Assembly (NCBI GenBank): GCA_025677825.1
Contig: JAIXMO010000042.1
Span: forward strand, 124,001 to 188,000
Direction: 5' to 3'
Source: Helicostylum pulchrum
Taxonomy: Eukaryota > Mucoromycota > Mucoromycetes > Mucorales > Mucoraceae
DNA: 64,000 bases
The position numbers and the translations under genes were made by a program. Each line of letters begins with the position of its first letter. Within the stretch, counting starts at the first letter, position 1. Shown one piece after another: positions 1 through 11,231 of this stretch. The notes under the pieces are model-generated. The model was not told the DNA's origin and searched no databases. It saw only the letters and a program-made list of their open reading frames with translations.

Positions 1-569
1 CCACCACCATGGCCACCGCTTCCTCCATGACCACCACCATGACCACCACTTCCTCCATGTCCACCATCATGATCACCACTACCACCACTGGCAACATTGA
101 CATCAGCGTTATTGAGATTATCAGAGACGACGAGATTATTAGCAATATCGGAGAGAGTATTATCAAGTTGAATATTGAGGTCATGAGCATCGACTAAACT
201 AGCACCGCCACCACTACCGCCATGTCCACCGCCATGTCCACCATCACTACCACCATGAGAACCAGAATCAAGATCTAAATTAGAAAAAGGGAGTTGTTAA
301 TTTAAATCATTATCAAAATTCGCTCCCTAAATCGTACCTGGATTACCAAAGTCTCCAAAGTCGAAGTCATCATGGTCATTATGGCCACCACCACCACCAC
401 CACAGCTGGAATCACAACATCCAGAAGAACAACGAGCAACGAGATGAGTGCTTGAATAACTACTGGGCCCGTCAGAACCACTAAGGGACTTTTCAGTGTA
501 CAAAGAACGTGCAGAAACAGAAGCCAACATACTGGCAATAAGACCAAGGGGGACGAATTTCAATTGCAT
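1..569 (-). CDS. Secreted Gly/His-rich protein, paralogue 1 of 3 (3' end outside window)
   Basis: Two exons are visible, 338-569 and 1-274. The intron at 275-337 (GTACGA...TTTAG) keeps the frame and joins in an Asp codon. The protein starts MQLKFVPLGLIASML, a hydrophobic signal peptide with likely cleavage after SVSA. A Cys/Gly-rich stretch follows (CSSGCC), then Gly-Gly-His repeats. Exon 2 carries a conserved ~40-residue motif starting SLVDAHDLNIQL and ending NADVNVASG. The same motif and almost the same signal peptide recur in the genes at 2542-4040 and 6772-8118, on the same strand. After the motif the coding sequence becomes a (G)nH(G)n repeat and runs off the left edge, so length and C-terminus are unknown. 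No enzymatic domain is visible and the function is unknown. By the signal peptide it is exported, perhaps to the cell wall. No KR-delimited units are seen in the part available. Confidence 0.8.
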
Positions 570-2541
570 TTTATATGAGAGCTAATAAATATAAAGTTTA
601 ATTCGTTGTAATAAATATCAAGTAATATATAAGATGAATACCTAAAAGAGAGCTTAATGTGAATAAAGAATGAATATATAAATTCGATTTTGAAATGAAA
701 AATCGAGCTTCTTATATAAGAAAAAGAAAGTAAGGGATGACTATTATTAGACTATCTAGAATACAAGAAGAGGGGTTCTTATGCATGATAATTCAAGGAC
801 AATTCACTCAACTCGATGGCCCAAAAGGAAATATACAACAAGTATATGTTTTTATGGGTCTGTTTCTCGGGGCGATCATGCAGTATAAAACAGAATTAAA
901 GGGGGGTTTTTTTTTTATTTATCTTCAACTTTAACAACAACAACATTGGAAATAACATTCCTCCTTGTCACTTTTTATTATTTTATTTATAATATGTACA
1001 CTAAAAAAAAAAAAATTTGTGTATATCAATTTTTGTATAAGAAGCAGTACGTATGTGTATAGCACAATAGAGTGTAATAGTCTTCCATTAAACTTTATAT
1101 AACGAATGGCCATATTTATCAGAAACCTCTGTTTTATCGCTTATGCATGTCTACTAAAGTCCCTGTATAATCAAAAAAATCACGAATCGTTTTAAAAACT
1201 GCGTAAAAAAATAAAAATAAAAAATTATCCAGGATGTCACTCATTCGTACCCTTATAAATTGATACTTTTTGTTATGCATAGTACTACTATTATATTACA
1301 TATATTTATAGTAGGTTTAAGACAGATTCCATACAAGGATTTTTTTTGTTAGTATAGACGAGGAACTTGATAAGCACGTAGTGTATAAAATCGGATTATT
1401 TAAGATTGCTAATGATATTACTACTTCATCTTGATCTATTTATTTTTATTTTTATCTCCATGGTGCATTAACATTTATATAGTAAGATTTTCATGAGGTA
1501 TATCAAGAATTTAAAACAGAAGTCAAGAGCTCCATTAGGATAGCAATCAGGCTTATATTACCGCCTAATTAGTTTTGTTTGGATCTACGGTGCAGATTGC
1601 TTCTATGGCCACAATAATGCAACACATGTAAAAAAAATTAAAAATTAAACACGCTCTGTAAATGTACAGCAGAGGTATTTTGAATCAAGTAAAAAAATAA
1701 ATAATATCTTCTACTTTTTTTTTTTTTAAAAAAACAGGTAATCTTTCCTATCTTGGTTTACGCTACATGTTATTACTATGTTTTTATACGCTTAAAATCT
1801 CAATTTTTGTATATTTTAGTTCACTTTTATCCTCACACAGGATACTGCATGAGTCTGGAAAACGATCCTACTTTTTTTTGTCTCCTTTTTTTTTAAAGGA
1901 ATAATGAAAAGGGAATTGGTCGTATGACACCAATTGAAAACCTGTTTAGAGTAACGTAATAGCATGAAATAAACACAAATACAGAATAAAAAGTATTATA
2001 AATAGTAAAACATATACTCTTACTGTTGTATTGACACACGAATATATAAAGTAGCTAATTTGAGTTTATAAAGTCCCTTAACTATCAAGATCAAACTCAC
2101 TTTAACCTAATTACAACCAAGTGTAGCATAGCAGTCACTTTTAAGGAGGATATGCATGCTTTTAAGTAGCACTTCTAGCTAAATAGAGTGCTCGTTGTGA
2201 CAAGTATATTATATTGAGAAGACAATCCAATGTACCAGTAAACCCCCTCGCTCCTAATAGAATACTATACACATGCATGTGTTTTATCAGCCAGATATAA
2301 CACAAAACAAAAGATATTATATTATACAAAAAATAAATAAAACAATAGCATCGCAATAAAGGTTATAGTTTTTTTTTATTATAAGGGTGTCAGTAGTAAA
2401 TGGAGAGAAAAAAATAAAAAGAAAATTAGATAAACCTATTAATATTTGGAACTTTTATCCTAACGAAAAAAGAACTTAATACGAAGGCACAGAAGAATAA
2501 AATAAATAAATAATAATTATATCAAGTTGAGGGCAAATGTA
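570..2541. other. Intergenic, upstream of paralogue 1 and downstream of paralogue 2
   Basis: AT-rich and free of convincing coding sequence; short ORFs here lack domain-like or splice structure. Positions 881-903 hold a TATAAAACAGAA-containing block that recurs at 4457-4478 upstream of paralogue 2. It lies about 310-440 bases before each start, suggesting duplicated promoters. AATAAA-type sequences near 2500 may serve the 3' end of the gene at 2542. Confidence 0.5.
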
Positions 2542-4040
2542 TTAGAGAGTTCCTAAAGAGCCAGCGAGACCCTCTTCTCCAATAAGACCCTCTTCTCCAA
2601 TAAGACCCTCTTCACCGACAAGACCTTCTTCGCCAACAATGCCTCTCTTAAGGACCTTTGCTCTTAAATTATTGGCATTACCAGCAACAACTGCATGCTC
2701 AGCGATATGGGAAAGAGTTTCCTTGAGTTGAACATTGGGACGTTTAGCGTCAACTACAGAAGCACGCTTCTTTAAACCAGAGGCAACATTAGCAACAGCA
2801 TTATTAGCTACACCTGCGACAACTGCTTTATTGGCAATATGAGCAACAGTGTCCTGGGCTTGGACATTGAGATGTCCAGCGTCAGCTACAGAAGCACGCT
2901 TGAGGACTTTGACACGAGGCTGGTTGGCATTACCTACAACCTTGAGACAATTGAGAATATGAGAACCGGTATCCTTGGCTTGCAGATTGAGGTTACTAAG
3001 GTCAACCAAACCACCACGCTTGAGAACCTTGACATGAGGCCGGTTAGCATTACCAGCAACAACTGGGCGTTCAGCAATATGAGCAAGAGTATTTTTGAGT
3101 TGAACATTGGGACGTTTAGCGTCAACTACAGAAGCACGCTTGAGAACCTTGACATGAGGCCGGTTAGCATTACCAGCAACAACTGGGCGTTCAGCAATAT
3201 GAGCAAGAGTATTTTTGAGTTGAACATTGGGACGTTTAGCGTCAACTACAGAAGCACGCTTGAGAACCTTGACATGAGGCCGGTTAGCATTACCAGCAAC
3301 AACTGGGCGTTCAGCAATATGAGCAAGAGTATTTTTGAGTTGAACATTGGCGTGGCTAGCGTCTACAGCAGCACGCTTTTCTAACCCAGCGTCCTCCTCT
3401 TCGGTATCGAACTGTTCGTCGACATCACTGTCATCTTCAACGATATCATCATCATCAGGTCCACCCTCTTCAATTGAATCTTCAACAACGTCATCAACGT
3501 CACCTTCAACCGCATCTTCAACAATATCATCGGTATCGAGATCATCTTCGACAGAATCTTCGACAATATCGTCAAGATCAGCAACATCATCAAGATCGTT
3601 TTCAATTTCGAAATCGTCTTCAAGATTGTCATAGAAATCTATCAAGGTTATGGAATAATATCAGAATTTGATAATAATACATATATATCTAAAATTTTTT
3701 TACCAGGACGAGAGTTATGACCACCACCGATGCCACCGCCGTGATGAGAACCCGAACCCAAACCCGAACCTGAACCAGAGGAAAGGACATCTGCGTCAAG
3801 ATTATTGGCAACACCGGCTATAAGAAGACCATTGAGGATATTGTAACCAGTACGGTCAAGACCAACGTTAATTTTGGAAGCATCGACTAAAGAATCTGCA
3901 CTACGAGCTGCGAGACTAGATTTAAGGGCACCTTGAACTGCATTTTGTGTATCGAGAGAATTCTCAGAGTATAAAGAACGAGCGGAAACAGAAACCAAAA
4001 TACTGGCAATAAGACCAAGAGGAACGAATTTCATGTGCAT
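2542..4040 (-). CDS. Secreted repeat precursor with KR-delimited ~40-residue units, paralogue 2 of 3
   Basis: Exons 3704-4040 and 2542-3638, intron 3639-3703, about 477 residues. Order: signal peptide (MHMKFVPLGLIASIL, cleavage near SVSA); one copy of the shared motif (SLVDASKINVGLD...NLDADVL); a Gly/Ser/His linker; a very acidic DDIVED-type repeat region ending in KR; then six tandem units of about 40 residues. Each unit reads like ASVVDAKRPNVQL...VVAGNAN...KVLKR and ends in Lys-Arg. The tail is a five-residue repeat (LIGEEG type). Dibasic KR ends are the cleavage signal of the Golgi protease kexin (Kex2), so the inferred product is a set of similar secreted peptides. Units 1-3 are nearly identical. 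No known peptide family is recognised. It could instead be a structural wall protein, with KR incidental to the repeat. Confidence 0.85.
3019..3375 (-). repeat. Tandem ~120-bp coding repeats in the peptide precursor
   Basis: The KR-encoding ACGCTT falls at 3016, 3136 and 3256, exactly 120 bases apart, and again at 3373 (117). The three intervening units are almost base-identical, including third codon positions. Diverged units of the same length extend down to about 2640. This indicates recent duplication or gene conversion inside the coding sequence. Confidence 0.9.
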
Positions 4041-6771
4041 TTTTTTAAGTGTAGAAAATCTATTATTTTTTAATAGTATAAAAAAAAAATCTAAAGAATA
4101 AATTGAAAAGAAAATTAATATGTCTGAGAGTAAAATATATAAAAGATGAAGCTACTGTGTTTTTTTTTTACCTCTATGGGCTTTTCAAATGAAGAGTGTT
4201 TATTTTTTTCCTTTTTCTCGAGAAAAAAATAGAGTTCTTTTATATGTTTTCTTTTTGCTCTATCTTCTTATAATCTCAGTAAGAAATTAGGGTATTTTGT
4301 TCTTGTTTTTTTTAGTCGCAATCAAACTTTAATAAAGAGGAGAAGAGTTTAGGTACATGATAATCATAGTGGTACATTCTATATCTTACGGACCGAATAT
4401 AAATTTCGTAGTATAAATGCGTGATTCGTTATTGCAGATGGGTCATGCATAATGTGGTATAAAACAGAATCAAAGGACTATTATTGTATCTATTTATTTA
4501 TAAAACAAGTAGTAAAGAGACTTATTTTATTTGAAAAAAAACATTGACAAATGCTGATTATATCTATGTATTACATAATTTATTCCTTTTTATTTTTCTT
4601 TTCCTAATAAGATTTATTGCTTAAAATTGATAGATATAAATACAGTACAGTTTTTTTTTCAGCAGAAAATATACGTCTTACATACATGTACGTAAATCTT
4701 TTATTTTTTAGCTATAATAGAAACCCATAATAAAAACCCGTAAACACCTCTATTTTGAATACGTACATAAAATATAGATCATTTCCTTTTTTTTTATATG
4801 CACCTCAACTAAGTAAGCATAACATGGATTTACTACTTCTGGGTTCACATGTAATAATGAAACAGAATATGGAATCTCAATTGTACTTCTAGTATATTTA
4901 CCTTTACGTTATAATATAAAAGAAAACTATTCTCTTTTATTAGGTAATCAGAAAAAATATACAGCGAATAAATATCGGTAACTGACAGCTATAGCTAGAA
5001 ATAATTAGAGTTGGAGGATATGATTTGGTACCCCTCCTAAAACCAAAATTATTTGTTCCTATTATATTTCATCTTCAAACTCAGATAGCTTATATGGAAA
5101 AAATGTATACGACAAGGGAGAAGCTGTTATTATTTTATTTCAGGGAGATATATACCTCTTTTTTTTCACGCGCGATAATATACGCACCCGTAGTCAAATA
5201 TCAAATATTAGAATATACGTGCAGTACTATTTCAATAGTTTATGATTCCTTGTTTTCCTTTTCAGCAGCAATTCCACGTATTATACGGTAAAACAAACAC
5301 ATTGAACAGCGTTATTTATGTGACACGATAGTATCTAACCACGAAGGCATGTAAACAATATGGTTTTTTTTTTGTAATTTATAAATCCGTTATTGAATTA
5401 AGCCAATTCCACACTTTAGTACGACTGTTTCTAAAAAAGTAGTAGTTGTAAATTAGCGTATCCTTAGTTTAAGTAAGTATAGTATTTTGTAAATGGATCG
5501 GTCTAAGGGGTGAATTTGTACGCGAGGGACAGTTTTTAGATATGCTTTATAGTTTTTATACATGTTACGTAAAACTATTCCTATTTTTTTTCCTCATATA
5601 ATTTGTGACATTATTTCTTAAATTATACTACCAACAGAAAGAAGGAGCATTTACTTAATTTAGAATGGTTCAAATGCTATTTACTGACAACAGTTACTAT
5701 ATCTTTGTCGATCCCTTTTTTTCTGTATCTCAATCTGCATGCATTTTATTTCATGTGATAAACCGCTATGTTAGCTAAATAGCTTCGAAGCCAACATTTA
5801 GTAAATATTGTTTTATAACATGTACAGTATTTTCCCCATTTTTCCTTGTGTATCTTTAGTTAGTTAATGAAAATAAGCTGTCGTAAATAAAAGTTATTTT
5901 TTTTTTGATATTATTATCTCTAAAATTTCCTATAGGTGTATATAAATATATATGCACTTCATCTTCTCATAAAATCCAAAAACTATAAAGACGAAAATTG
6001 TTTACATCAAATCCTCATTAATTTATTATTATGTCAAACTTATTTAGATTGAAACGCTTGTGACATTGTTTTTATAAAAAAGTTTTCTCGGTAATAATTA
6101 TTGTGAAATACCGAGACCCCATAAATTAATTATAGTCGTTTAATATTAATTCTGAGTTAAAGAGGCTAATTGTCAATATTGGAAACCTATAAAATGGGTA
6201 AAATTTATTTATCAAGTAACAATTATATTATTAGAAGGTATTTAAAGCTATATCGTTTTTTTTATAGTTAGCCTTTTTTTTTTAAAAAAAAAGGGATTTT
6301 AGAAGAGACAATATCTAAAAAAAGAAAGAACTAAACGCTCAAAGTTTATTGGGCTATTTTTTTTTGAGCAGTAAATGTTGGGAGTACCCTAGACAAATTC
6401 ACAACAAAATAAGCTTTGAACGCCCTAATCAGTCTATTGCATGCATTGTAATTTCAGCTTAATGTTTATTGGAACACCTATCTGTGTCTGTGCATAAAAA
6501 CAGGCAACTGAAGTTACCACGCATGTAATTAGCAAGTAATGATATAGGCTACTTATAAGATTACAGAAGATTATCCCTCGGCACTATTTAAATAAACTTA
6601 CTTTTATGGAGAATCTATATATTCGTTATTTTAGTTTGATTACAGACTTTTATTAGATTAGAGTTAAAAAATTCCAAAAAAAAAATGCGTTATAAGTTTG
6701 TATAGTAAGAAAATGCTGGATGTTTAAAAATATGATAATGTGAAAGTTAACCAATTGTACGTAACGACAAT
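4041..6771. other. Intergenic between paralogues 2 and 3
   Basis: About 2.7 kb of AT-rich DNA with no supported gene. An 88-codon plus-strand ORF at 5025-5291 has no recognisable domain and is not accepted. A T/A palindromic run lies near 6270-6295. The block at 4457-4478 is shared with the region upstream of paralogue 1. Confidence 0.5.
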
Positions 6772-8118
6772 TTAATTAAGATGTCCACCTAAAATGCTAC
6801 CGACAGTAGGGAGACCACGGCGCATATTATTCATCATTCTCTTTTTCATAATGGCCTTGACTTTGTTAGAAGCAGCGCTGACTTCATCACTACCAAACTC
6901 CTCCTTATCCCCTTCATCCTCTTCATCCTCATCTCCTACAACAGAGCGACGCTTCCAATCGAATTCGTCTTCATCCTCCTCCTCTTCGTCCCACTCGTTC
7001 TCATCTTCATCTTCCTCATCACCCCAGTGACGACGAGCGAGTTCATCATCACCCAATTCATCTTCATCGGCCTCATCTTCATCGACTTCATCTTCAGAGC
7101 GACGAGTGAGCTCTTCATCACCTAATTCTTCTTCTTCTTCTTCGTTTTCATCTTCATCCACTTTGACAGAGCGACGCTTCCAATCGAATTCGTCTTCATC
7201 CTCCTCTTCTTCGTCCCACTCGTTCTCATCTTCATCTTCCTCATCACCCCAGTGACGACGAGCGAGTTCATCATCGCCCAATTCATCTTCATCGGCCTCA
7301 TCTTCATCAACTTCATCTTCAGAGCGACGAGCGAGTTCGTCATCACCTAATTCATCTTCTTCGTTTTCATCTTCATCAACTTCAGAACGACGCTTCCAAT
7401 CATTCTCGCTAACTTCATTCTCATTCTCGTCCCATTCATCTTCATCAGCCTCGTCTTCATCAGCCTCATCTTCATCGGCTTCATCTTCATCAGCTTCATT
7501 TTCATCTTCTTCTTCCTCATCGGGCTCGTTCTCATTCTCATCTTCTTCCCAGCTACGACGCTTCCATTCATCGGTCTCTTCTTCATCCCACTCCTCCTCA
7601 TCTTCATCCCATTCAGCCTCGTTTTCATCTTCTTCCCAACGACGAGCAAGACCATCTTCATCGGCTTCATCTTCATCAGCTTCATCTTCGTCCTCCTCTT
7701 CTTCATCGGCTTCATTCTCGCTACGACGACGCATGGCTTGAGCTACACTGCTTTCGTTGACTTCATTTTCATCAGCCTCTTCTTCATCAGCTTCATTCTC
7801 ATTCTCCTCAGCTTCATTCTCGTTCTCATCAGCCTCGTTTTCATCCTCCTCTTCCTCATCAGCTTCGTTTTCACTGCGGCGAGTCTGACGACGACGAATG
7901 GCATCAGCAACCTTTCTACGGGTCATGACACTACGCTTGCTGGCGACTTTAGCACGGAGGTTATTGGCGTTATCAGCAACTACGAGATTATTAGCAATGT
8001 CATAACCGGTATCGTAAAGCTGGACGTTGAGATCACTGGCATCAGCTACAGAACCAGCGGCGTGGACTGACATAAGAGAAGCGGCGATTAAACCGAGAGA
8101 TACAAATTTAAGTTGCAT
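6772..8118 (-). CDS. Secreted hyperacidic precursor with RR/KRR-delimited segments, paralogue 3 of 3
   Basis: Single exon, 448 residues. It starts MQLKFVSLGLIAASLMSVHA, a signal peptide matching the other two paralogues. The shared motif follows (SVADASDLNVQLYDTG...NNLRAKVASKR). After a basic stretch come about eleven Asp/Glu/Asn-rich segments of roughly 20-55 residues, each closed by RR or KRR (ELARR, FDWKRR, LTRR). One pair of segments (SEDEVDEDEADEDELGDDE and HWGDEEDEDENEW) occurs twice in the same order, showing internal duplication of about 220 bases. The C-terminus after the last RR is GLPTVGSILGGHLN, a neutral, mildly hydrophobic 14-mer unlike the rest. The layout suggests a kexin-processed precursor in which acidic spacers separate or neutralise something, or are themselves the products. 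Function unknown; no homologue recognised. Confidence 0.85.
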   Translation of the reverse strand: MQLKFVSLGLIAASLMSVHAAGSVADASDLNVQLYDTGYDIANNLVVADNANNLRAKVASKRSVMTRRKVADAIRRRQTRRSENEADEEEEDENEADENENEAEENENEADEEEADENEVNESSVAQAMRRRSENEADEEEEDEDEADEDEADEDGLARRWEEDENEAEWDEDEEEWDEEETDEWKRRSWEEDENENEPDEEEEDENEADEDEADEDEADEDEADEDEWDENENEVSENDWKRRSEVDEDENEEDELGDDELARRSEDEVDEDEADEDELGDDELARRHWGDEEDEDENEWDEEEEDEDEFDWKRRSVKVDEDENEEEEEELGDEELTRRSEDEVDEDEADEDELGDDELARRHWGDEEDEDENEWDEEEEDEDEFDWKRRSVVGDEDEEDEGDKEEFGSDEVSAASNKVKAIMKKRMMNNMRRGLPTVGSILGGHLN

Positions 8119-9502
8119 TATTGTGTATTATATATAAAATATTAGAAATAATAGTATAATAAAAATAAAAATAAAAAGTTTAAATCAAAATTGGTTTCTT
8201 TTATATTAGATTTTAGTGGTCACTTGTAATTAAATAAGAATCAGTAGGAGATATGTGGTAAATACAACGATAAAACTGATAAACACTGTACATTATATTT
8301 TGATATGCACATTATAAACATTTCTTTTTCTCACCCTTTCTTTCTCCCATTACAATATCCTCCGCCCCCTTTCTTTTTTTTTCGATGTAGTTTCGACTTA
8401 CACATCAGTATATATAAATAAAATGCTGATGGTATTTGAAAACTAACTCTCGAGAAAAAGGGGTGGTTATTCGTTAATACATTATTCATGTACAGATAGC
8501 TCATAATACATTAAAAATAACGATAAAATAGACGTACCGCTCATTTTATTAACTGATGCACAGATGTCTATTGTTTGATAAGCATTGTGTTTTGTTCTTT
8601 GTTTTGAGATTTATTATTCGAATAACAAACACACATTGTATTATCCCTTTTATCATACCGGGATATTTAATAAAAGTTTATACTTTGCTATGTCAACATA
8701 TACGTGTTACGTGTATAAAAACGTCTTCTAGTGTGTATATCAAGCTTATTCTTTTTAGTTTGCATATGTGTTACTCTATACACAAAAGTTATTTATCTTA
8801 GATTACGCTATAATATCTAGTAATAGCAATACATTAATCTCTCTGCAGTAAATAAGAAAACAATTCTCATTGCACCCAAAGATTTACAAAAGTAAAAAAA
8901 AAAGGATCCGCCGCTGGTGCATCAAATTTTGATATTTTTAGTTTTGACATATGAGATAGTTGTTACTTTACATGTAAAACTCCTGTTTTTACTTATTTGT
9001 TTATTAGTTTTTTAGATCTTGTTTATTGAGATAAACAAAATAGGATCATACGGTTTATTTTTATTTTATCAGATTGGCCGTAATGGTAGAATATATACGG
9101 CCGTACCAAAAAGACTCGTAGAGAACAATGATTTGATACTTTGTAAAAAAAAGGATGTACACACATTTAATAATATTCAATGAAAAGGACCAAATCTCGC
9201 GCATGCTTTTTCTTTCTCCTGTTTTTCGGTTAATAAATGTACATTGTTATTATAGATGCAGTTACACTACATGCAATAATGGAGAAAGAAAAAGGTAGTG
9301 ATTTTTTTTTTTCCATATACTGATTTTTGGGCAAGCAGGAAAGTTCTATTCATCCAATATAAAAAAATAAGTGCATTGATAGAAATTCCATAGTAAGCAA
9401 TGCGCAATATATAGAAAGATCATCATGCTTTGTTGATTTAAGCTCGATATATATTTTATTTTTATTAAAAGGTTCCACCACTAAAAGCTTTTTATAATAC
9501 TA
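8119..9502. other. Intergenic, no gene seen
   Basis: AT-rich spacer upstream of paralogue 3 and downstream of the INTS2-like gene. Short ORFs such as 8556-8801 have neither composition nor motif support. Confidence 0.5.
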
Positions 9503-11231
9503 TTAAATGCTATTTGTTTTCAAAGATCTGAATAGTTTTTGCATTTCGAAAAGGCCTAATTTTGCTATTACAAAAAAAAAGTTAGTCTTTTTCCAACTCC
9601 TTTTTTTTTCAGAGTATACTACAACTCTTGACTTACGTATCGGTACCTGCATCCCTAAAACAGATCGAATACTATCTTCTATTTGTTGAATAGCATCTGT
9701 TTGGAAGTAGACCAATATTAACAAAGGCATTTCAGAGATCTCCGATTGAAGGATTTGGACAAGCACTTGTGATAGTTCCTTCTACAGTATCAAAAAAAAA
9801 AAGTTAGAATTTAAAGACTATTAAATGCTTTATTTTACCTGTTTCTTAAGGTATTGATCAGCTGACAATAGTATTAAACAAAGTGATAACTGAACTAGTC
9901 TATAAAATATGTTAATGTACATTAAGTATTATCATCTTTTAGTATCAAGAAATACCTCTCCGTGCCGGTTAGGCGCAGTAATTTTAGTAGAGAAACAACT
10001 TCAGTATCGACTAGTTTAATACCGAAGTATCCAACAATACCAGCTAGTGCGCGAATGGCTGATGATATTGCCAAATGATTCGTTTGCAGGTCCGACTACA
10101 TCATGTACATGTTAGAAAATATCAATATTAATATAATGTATTCTACCACACCATGTTTGTCTCTATTTCAGCAATAATTCTTTGCTTCATTTTCATAAAG
10201 TATTGTCCACTATTAGCGGATTGCACTAAAAACCAAGTAGATTTCCCATAGAACACACCGTTCAAAAATTCAACCTTTTATGACTCATTAGTACCAGTAT
10301 TGTATTATATGTGTATTTGACTCACTAGGTCTCGACAATAGATAACGGTTAATCTTGTAACAAGGTCGGGTAATATTTGCATTTCAACTAATTTAAATCG
10401 AACCATGGGAGCATAGTCAGGATATTCCTCTATTATTTTAAAAATCATTTCGCTAATATAAACATTTAATATGTATGCCCTAGCAATATGTTGCTCAGTG
10501 TATCGAATGTACCTTAGTTGTATAGCATAAATCGAGTTTAGTTTATGAACGCATTGCAATAGTTGATCGATAAACTATACAATAAAATTTGAGTCATCGT
10601 TTCCACTATTCCCCCTATTTTTTACTTTACATCTCTATACGTATACGGGTTGTCCTTTGATAGCCCTTTTATTAACTCGCATCTTGTCGATATATGAACA
10701 AATCCTTCCAGTAAATACTAATTAAATTACGTAAATGCCACGCTATATTTCCAACACGCGCGTTCCCATACTTTCCAACAACATATATCGCCTTGATTGT
10801 ATTCAATTTCATCGTATAATTCAATAACTTCAAATATAAGAACTCCATTTTCCCTCAAGAAGGCTTCATTATTCAAAAGTCGCAAGTTGGCTCGAATATT
10901 TTTATTAGCGCGTTCAGTCACTTCATGTTGAACATTGAGTTGAATGTAGAACAATTCACATAGTACTTCACTATATTTTTTTAAAAAAAAAGGAAGGAGG
11001 GGGGTTCTTACTCTTAGTTTGACAATCGTAGTAAAAAAAACCTTCAATTCTTACAATTTCCAGTCTTGTTGCCCAAATGTTTTGAATTGCATCTACCATA
11101 GATCTTTAGTAACATTGTATAAATGACATTGTCTTTTAATATACCAAAGCTTCTTCCAACCCTATTTTTGATGAGGATCTTTTAAACTCGAGGAATCGTT
11201 TCGTTAATTCTGCTTCTGCTTCAGGATTCAT
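9503..11231 (-). CDS. INTS2: Integrator complex subunit 2-like protein, short form
   Basis: A multi-exon minus-strand gene. Likely exons include 11145-11231 (ATG, MNPEAEAEL), one ending at 10970, 10631-10717, one through 10305-10580, then pieces near 10163-10275, 9965-10095, 9840-9905 and 9640-9780, and a last exon ending at the stop 9503-9505. Successive segments match the order of animal INTS2 as I know the family: a VEMQILPDL block; LNGVFYGKSTWF followed by QYFMKMKQRI; IRALAGIVGYFGIKL; LVQLSLCLILL; and SEMPLLILVYF with SIRSVLGMQVPIP. Integrator is a nuclear complex that acts with RNA polymerase II in snRNA 3'-end processing and promoter-proximal termination. INTS2 is a helical scaffold subunit. 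This gene stops right after the last block, whereas animal INTS2 continues for several hundred residues, so it is a short form or a truncated remnant. Exon 2 (near 11055-11092) and the junction near 10720-10770 are uncertain. Confidence 0.65.

Noticed and set aside
2839..3384. 181-codon plus-strand ORF with repeats
   Set aside because: It is the antisense mirror of the KR-repeat gene and exists only because the repeat length is a multiple of three.
5025..5291. 88-codon ORF in the spacer
   Set aside because: No signal, domain, splice support or codon bias; expected by chance in AT-rich DNA.
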